From the NCBI GenBank assembly GCA_902629495.1, contig CACORA010000026.1, positions 1 to 24,305 of the forward strand: a DNA stretch of 24,305 nt, in the 5' to 3' direction. The notes below the pieces were generated by a model. The model did no database searches and was not told the DNA's origin. It was given only the letters and a program-made list of their open reading frames with translations. A program made the position numbers and the translations under genes. Source of the DNA: Planctomycetaceae bacterium. Lineage in GTDB: Bacteria; Planctomycetota; Planctomycetia; Pirellulales; UBA1268. This document shows positions 21,413 through 24,305 of the stretch, in pieces. The stretch's first letter is position 1, and every line of letters starts with the position of its first letter.

Positions 21413-23608
21413 TTAGGAGTCCGGGGTCCAGATCTTTTTTTCCCCGCCAGTACTTGGTTGATCCCCACCCGGAGTCCAGATGCCTCCTGACTCTGAGGCA
21501 TTGGTGCTAGCAGTTTGCTGCGGAGAGGATGGCACTGCTCCACCAGGCTCGGATGTCTGTTGAGTGGGCATGCCTGCACCGCCTGCGATTGCCGAGAGAT
21601 CAATCCCGGCCTCCATCAAGACTTCTGCCAACGCACTTAGTACTTTCTGATCATTGGCGTGTTCGGTACGCAGGTGATTAAGGAGAGTCATGATCGCATT
21701 TTGATCACCCCGTTGAAGACGGATTCGCAGTTCTGCGACATCCAGCATGCCATCATTGGCTTTGAGTTCTGTTGCCAGAGGGCGCAGTGTGGCAATAACC
21801 GATAATTTGTCATTGGTACTAGTCGCACGCTGTTCAAGAAACCCATAGGACTGCCATCGGTCAGCGGGAGTTGCATCCGCACGAGATGTCAGTTCGTTTG
21901 CAACGCGTTCAGCTGCGAGTTCAAAACCAGCGTCAATAGAGGTCACTAAAAGTCCACGAAGTTGATCAAGATCCAGTTTTTCAAAAACAAGACGATGCCA
22001 TCGAAGTGGTGGCACTTCGCCGAGAGGTGTCATGCTCTCAACAGGAGATGAAGGAGCAATGCCTAGATCTGTACGAATTCTTGCCCATGCATCATTCATG
22101 TCAGGGCGTCTGGCTGTTGCCTCACCTTCATTAATCAAAGCCTCAACTCTCATTTGAACATCTGCTTGTCCAATTGACTCCTTCGGTGTTTTTCCAAGCA
22201 ATTCAGGCAAAGGGGTCTTTGGCCACTCTGAGATGAATCTTTCACGAACAGCTACACGCTGTTTTTCAAGATAGGTGTCAAAGGCTGAAGGTTCTTGATC
22301 GGAATCAGGAGCTTTAGGTGCTTCTGGAGTCCGGCTTCGAAATTGTGCTCCGAGCAGCCAACTTGTTGGAGTAGCAACAGGCAGCCCTTCCTGCGGTGGC
22401 TCAGCAAAAAACTTTGCATCGAGAAGTGTTTCAGCGATCGGTAAAGCGGCTGCTATATCTGGACCGAAACCTTGCAATACCGCTTCAGGTGATTTGTCGG
22501 TTTGTTTGCCAAAAAGCATGAGTGATGCCAGAAGACGCACGGGCTCCTCCTGATCAATAGAACCGTCATACACTCGCCATACAGAATGCGGTGGCGCAGC
22601 GCCTCGTTGCACCCATTCAGATCGATTAAAAGGGGCTGGGTCACAATGCGTGTCGAGACGAATCTTATCTTCGAGAAGATCAAGCGAGTTACTGTCCTCA
22701 AGGTCGAGAGTGGCCCTTGATTGTGCAAATGTCATAAGCGGAGAACGATCAGGATCAGCCTCTGTTTCCAAGGCAATGGCCCGACCGGTCGCCTCAATTG
22801 CATCGTCAGCCTCATCGGAACGAAGTTTTGCAACAATTAACCATGCCTCTGAAGACTCGAATGGCTTTGCCAAGAGTTCACATAAAACTGCGATGTTGGT
22901 GAAGACGGCGACACTGTTTGCAGCAATACTTTTGAGACTACGAAAGAGGGTTAGCGACTTTGACAGATTCCATGCATTTGCGTGCTGAAGTGCAGTTTCA
23001 AAGTCAGCACGCCAGGCATCATCACCGGTTTCAGCAATAAACGATACTTTTGTACGAAGGGCGGGTGGAACCCCGGAGGAACCAACAACGGCTGATAACA
23101 GTCGGACTTCTTCTTCAGAACCAAGGTTTTTGTCAACAAGCCATTCAACAATCCCTTGGGCAAAGCCGACATGTCCCGCCTGTGCACCGGCCTGAACGAG
23201 TGTTGCAGCGATGCGCACAAATTCTGGAGAGACTTCTTTGCCACAGTGTTCACGAGCTGAATCAAACTGTGTTGCTGCTTCCTGAACGTTGCCTGCTACA
23301 GCATTAATGATGGCAGCTTGACCAAGCGCTAGTGGATTATCGGGGTGAGACTCTAGAAATGTATGGTTTGTCGTTGCCGCTGCCGAATAGTCATTGGAAG
23401 CCAACTCAAGCTTTGTTTGAGTTGCAAGGAGCCATGCCTTGCCGGGATGTTTCTGAACAAGGCGTTTTGTTTGTTCCAAAGCGGCAGCAATTTGGTCACC
23501 AGCAATGAGCTTTTCAATTTGATCGATATCACCGATCAACTCTGGACAACAAAATTTTATTTTCTTACCAAGACCACAAGGGCACAGTGAATACGGGTCA
23601 ATAGACAC
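21413..23608 (-). CDS. SEC-C motif / TPR-like protein of unknown function
   Basis: This 731-residue protein has an N-terminal SEC-C zinc motif, CPC (9-11) followed by CC (20-21) in the pattern CPCGLGKKIKFCC. Helical TPR-like repeats follow (about 30-300, e.g. KHPGKAWLLATQTKLELAS, ESHPDNPLALGQAAI), then a less clear helical middle, and a Ser/Gly/Pro-rich C-terminal tail with IWTP twice. SEC-C usually binds zinc and mediates protein contacts, as in SecA with SecB and ribosomes, but is most often C-terminal. No catalytic motif was seen. The longest frame starts at 23632; GTG at 23608 is preferred because GAGGAG (minus strand, 23619-23624) lies just upstream while the 23632 ATG has none. Its stop abuts ribD. 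Function unknown. Confidence 0.82.
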   Translation of the reverse strand: MSIDPYSLCPCGLGKKIKFCCPELIGDIDQIEKLIAGDQIAAALEQTKRLVQKHPGKAWLLATQTKLELASNDYSAAATTNHTFLESHPDNPLALGQAAIINAVAGNVQEAATQFDSAREHCGKEVSPEFVRIAATLVQAGAQAGHVGFAQGIVEWLVDKNLGSEEEVRLLSAVVGSSGVPPALRTKVSFIAETGDDAWRADFETALQHANAWNLSKSLTLFRSLKSIAANSVAVFTNIAVLCELLAKPFESSEAWLIVAKLRSDEADDAIEATGRAIALETEADPDRSPLMTFAQSRATLDLEDSNSLDLLEDKIRLDTHCDPAPFNRSEWVQRGAAPPHSVWRVYDGSIDQEEPVRLLASLMLFGKQTDKSPEAVLQGFGPDIAAALPIAETLLDAKFFAEPPQEGLPVATPTSWLLGAQFRSRTPEAPKAPDSDQEPSAFDTYLEKQRVAVRERFISEWPKTPLPELLGKTPKESIGQADVQMRVEALINEGEATARRPDMNDAWARIRTDLGIAPSSPVESMTPLGEVPPLRWHRLVFEKLDLDQLRGLLVTSIDAGFELAAERVANELTSRADATPADRWQSYGFLEQRATSTNDKLSVIATLRPLATELKANDGMLDVAELRIRLQRGDQNAIMTLLNHLRTEHANDQKVLSALAEVLMEAGIDLSAIAGGAGMPTQQTSEPGGAVPSSPQQTASTNASESGGIWTPGGDQPSTGGEKKIWTPDS
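21416..21481 (-). repeat. Duplicated C-terminal IWTP peptide coding repeat
   Basis: The tail of the SEC-C protein encodes IWTP at 21470-21481 and again at 21422-21433, the second followed by Asp-Ser and the stop. The DNA of the two copies is similar, with ATCTGGACTCCG and ATCTGGACCCCG differing at one base, so it could be a recent duplication or a selected motif pair. Confidence 0.8.
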
Positions 23609-23893
23609 GAGTTTTTCTCTCCTCAATAACATTGAAATACCAATGCAATGTACCAGAGTCAGAACGAGGAAAAAGAAGCAGTTCGCGAATGGCAGAGAGG
23701 CACGTGAATTTGCCCTGAAGCCGAGAGGGAGGCTGCTTGAACCTGAAGTGGTTTGTGCAGAAGCTCGTTGTAGTTCGCATTGGTTTATGGGCGATTGAGT
23801 TCATATGAGAGACTTTGTCATACTAGAAAAGTTCATCAAAGTTGATCGATTATCAGATTGTTGAGTGAATGTTTTCAGAAGTAGTGGCTCCTT
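23609..23893. other. Divergent intergenic region before the receiver-domain gene
   Basis: These 285 bp separate divergent genes. I saw the ribosome-binding site of the SEC-C gene and a weak inverted repeat (ACATTG at 23629-23634 with CAATGT at 23646-23651). I saw no convincing promoter, RNA gene or small coding region. The minus-strand frame over 23801-24280 is the shadow of the receiver gene. Confidence 0.5.
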
Positions 23894-24305
23894 GTGCAGC
23901 AACCTAGAATTCTTATTGTTGATTCCGAAGAAGCATGTAGTGTGCCATATGCACGGCTGGTGGCGCGCTTGCAGCCACTCGAACTCCGAATTGAGAGAGT
24001 GATTCAAGATGCACGTGACACGCTGTCTCGTGATCCATGGGATGTGGTTATTGTGATTCTTCGTCCGGAAGTCGATAAAGCAGTCTTGTATGAACTTCTT
24101 GAGACGGTAGACCCTCATGTTCCAATCATCGTTGTGGATGTACAGCCAAGTATCACGACTGCGCGTTCGTGTCTTCACGCAGGTGCTGGAGATTATCTCG
24201 ATTTTGCACACATCGAAACGGATCTCGAGGATTCCCTGAATCGTGTGCTTGTGACGACCAGGCGGAAGGCTGCTCAGCAAGTATTACGTCGAGTCGTTGA
24301 AAAGC
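23894..24305 (+). CDS. Degenerate response-regulator receiver domain protein, 5' part (runs off the window)
   Basis: An open frame from GTG at 23894 to the window end encodes 137 residues that fit a receiver fold: RILIVDSEE at the start, a hydrophobic strand WDVVIVILRP (49-58), VPIIVVDV (76-83) and AGAGDYLDF (96-104). The acidic pocket is present (Asp10, Glu12/13). The expected phospho-acceptor Asp near 54/55 is Val/Ile, the switch Thr at 82 is Asp, and the invariant Lys at 104 is Phe. The domain is thus probably unable to be phosphorylated. After it comes an amphipathic, Arg-rich helix (from about 107) that probably links to an output domain outside the window. An in-frame TAG at 23882-23884 limits the start; no Shine-Dalgarno is evident, so GTG at 23894 is the best guess. 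Confidence 0.7.
   Translation, partial: MQQPRILIVDSEEACSVPYARLVARLQPLELRIERVIQDARDTLSRDPWDVVIVILRPEVDKAVLYELLETVDPHVPIIVVDVQPSITTARSCLHAGAGDYLDFAHIETDLEDSLNRVLVTTRRKAAQQVLRRVVEK

Noticed and set aside
23629..23651. Inverted repeat ACATTG...CAATGT as an operator
   Set aside because: Six-base arms with an 11-base spacer are expected by chance in a region of this size, and no regulator is identified.
23801..24280. A 159-residue minus-strand reading frame at the right edge
   Set aside because: It is antisense to the receiver-domain frame, which carries recognisable fold motifs; the minus-strand protein resembles nothing and is rich in Cys, His and Trp as expected of a shadow.
1..24305. Mobile element, CRISPR array, prophage, tRNA or defence system
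   Set aside because: No transposase, integrase, terminal repeats, spaced repeats, cloverleaf or defence-type domain was seen; the gene content is ordinary chromosomal.

Overview
The window looks like ordinary chromosome from a planctomycete, probably a Pirellula/Rhodopirellula-like marine or freshwater lineage. Three things point there. A Tat-exported DUF1501 protein is paired with a cytochrome/DUF1549/DUF1553 protein, a combination characteristic of Planctomycetes. There is a bacterial formylmethanofuran:tetrahydromethanopterin formyltransferase. Large secreted proteins of no recognisable function are also present. Base composition looks close to half G+C throughout. I saw no sign of a phage, insertion sequence, CRISPR array, tRNA or rRNA.

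Layout: (a) 1-4879, plus strand: the 3' part of an AMP-forming acetyl-CoA synthetase, a large U32-family protein (RlhA-like, with Fe-S type cysteine sets) and cysteine synthase. (b) 5082-5825, plus strand: a promoter region containing a perfect 17-bp tandem duplication, then an exported intradiol ring-cleavage dioxygenase with all four iron ligands. (c) 5885-10491, minus strand: the DUF1501 and PSCyt1-DUF1549-DUF1553-LamG pair, transcribed toward the dioxygenase. (d) 10847-14349, plus strand: rplT-pheS-pheT, a translation operon without infC/rpmI upstream and with a PheT that lacks the usual tRNA-binding domain. (e) 14358-17887, minus strand: a membrane-anchored DUF11-repeat protein and, upstream of it, ftr, with a good hairpin terminator between them. 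(f) 18047-20263, plus strand: a secreted, cysteine-free protein of unknown role. (g) 20309-23608, minus strand: a SEC-C/TPR protein whose stop codon directly abuts the start of ribD. (h) 23894-24305, plus strand: the beginning of a gene, open at the window edge, encoding a degenerate response-regulator receiver domain.

Functionally the window mixes housekeeping genes (acetate activation, cysteine and riboflavin synthesis, translation) with planctomycete-specific exported proteins. Several start codons were moved from the longest ORF to a downstream start with a well-placed Shine-Dalgarno: 10491, 11248, 16880, 18047 and 23608. The start of rplT was set by homology.

I do not see a clear undescribed multi-gene system. 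The items most worth a second look are the isolated ftr, the SEC-C/TPR protein with its duplicated C-terminal IWTP motif, the pseudo-receiver gene at the right edge, the shortened PheT, and the exported dioxygenase beside the cytochrome-type pair.
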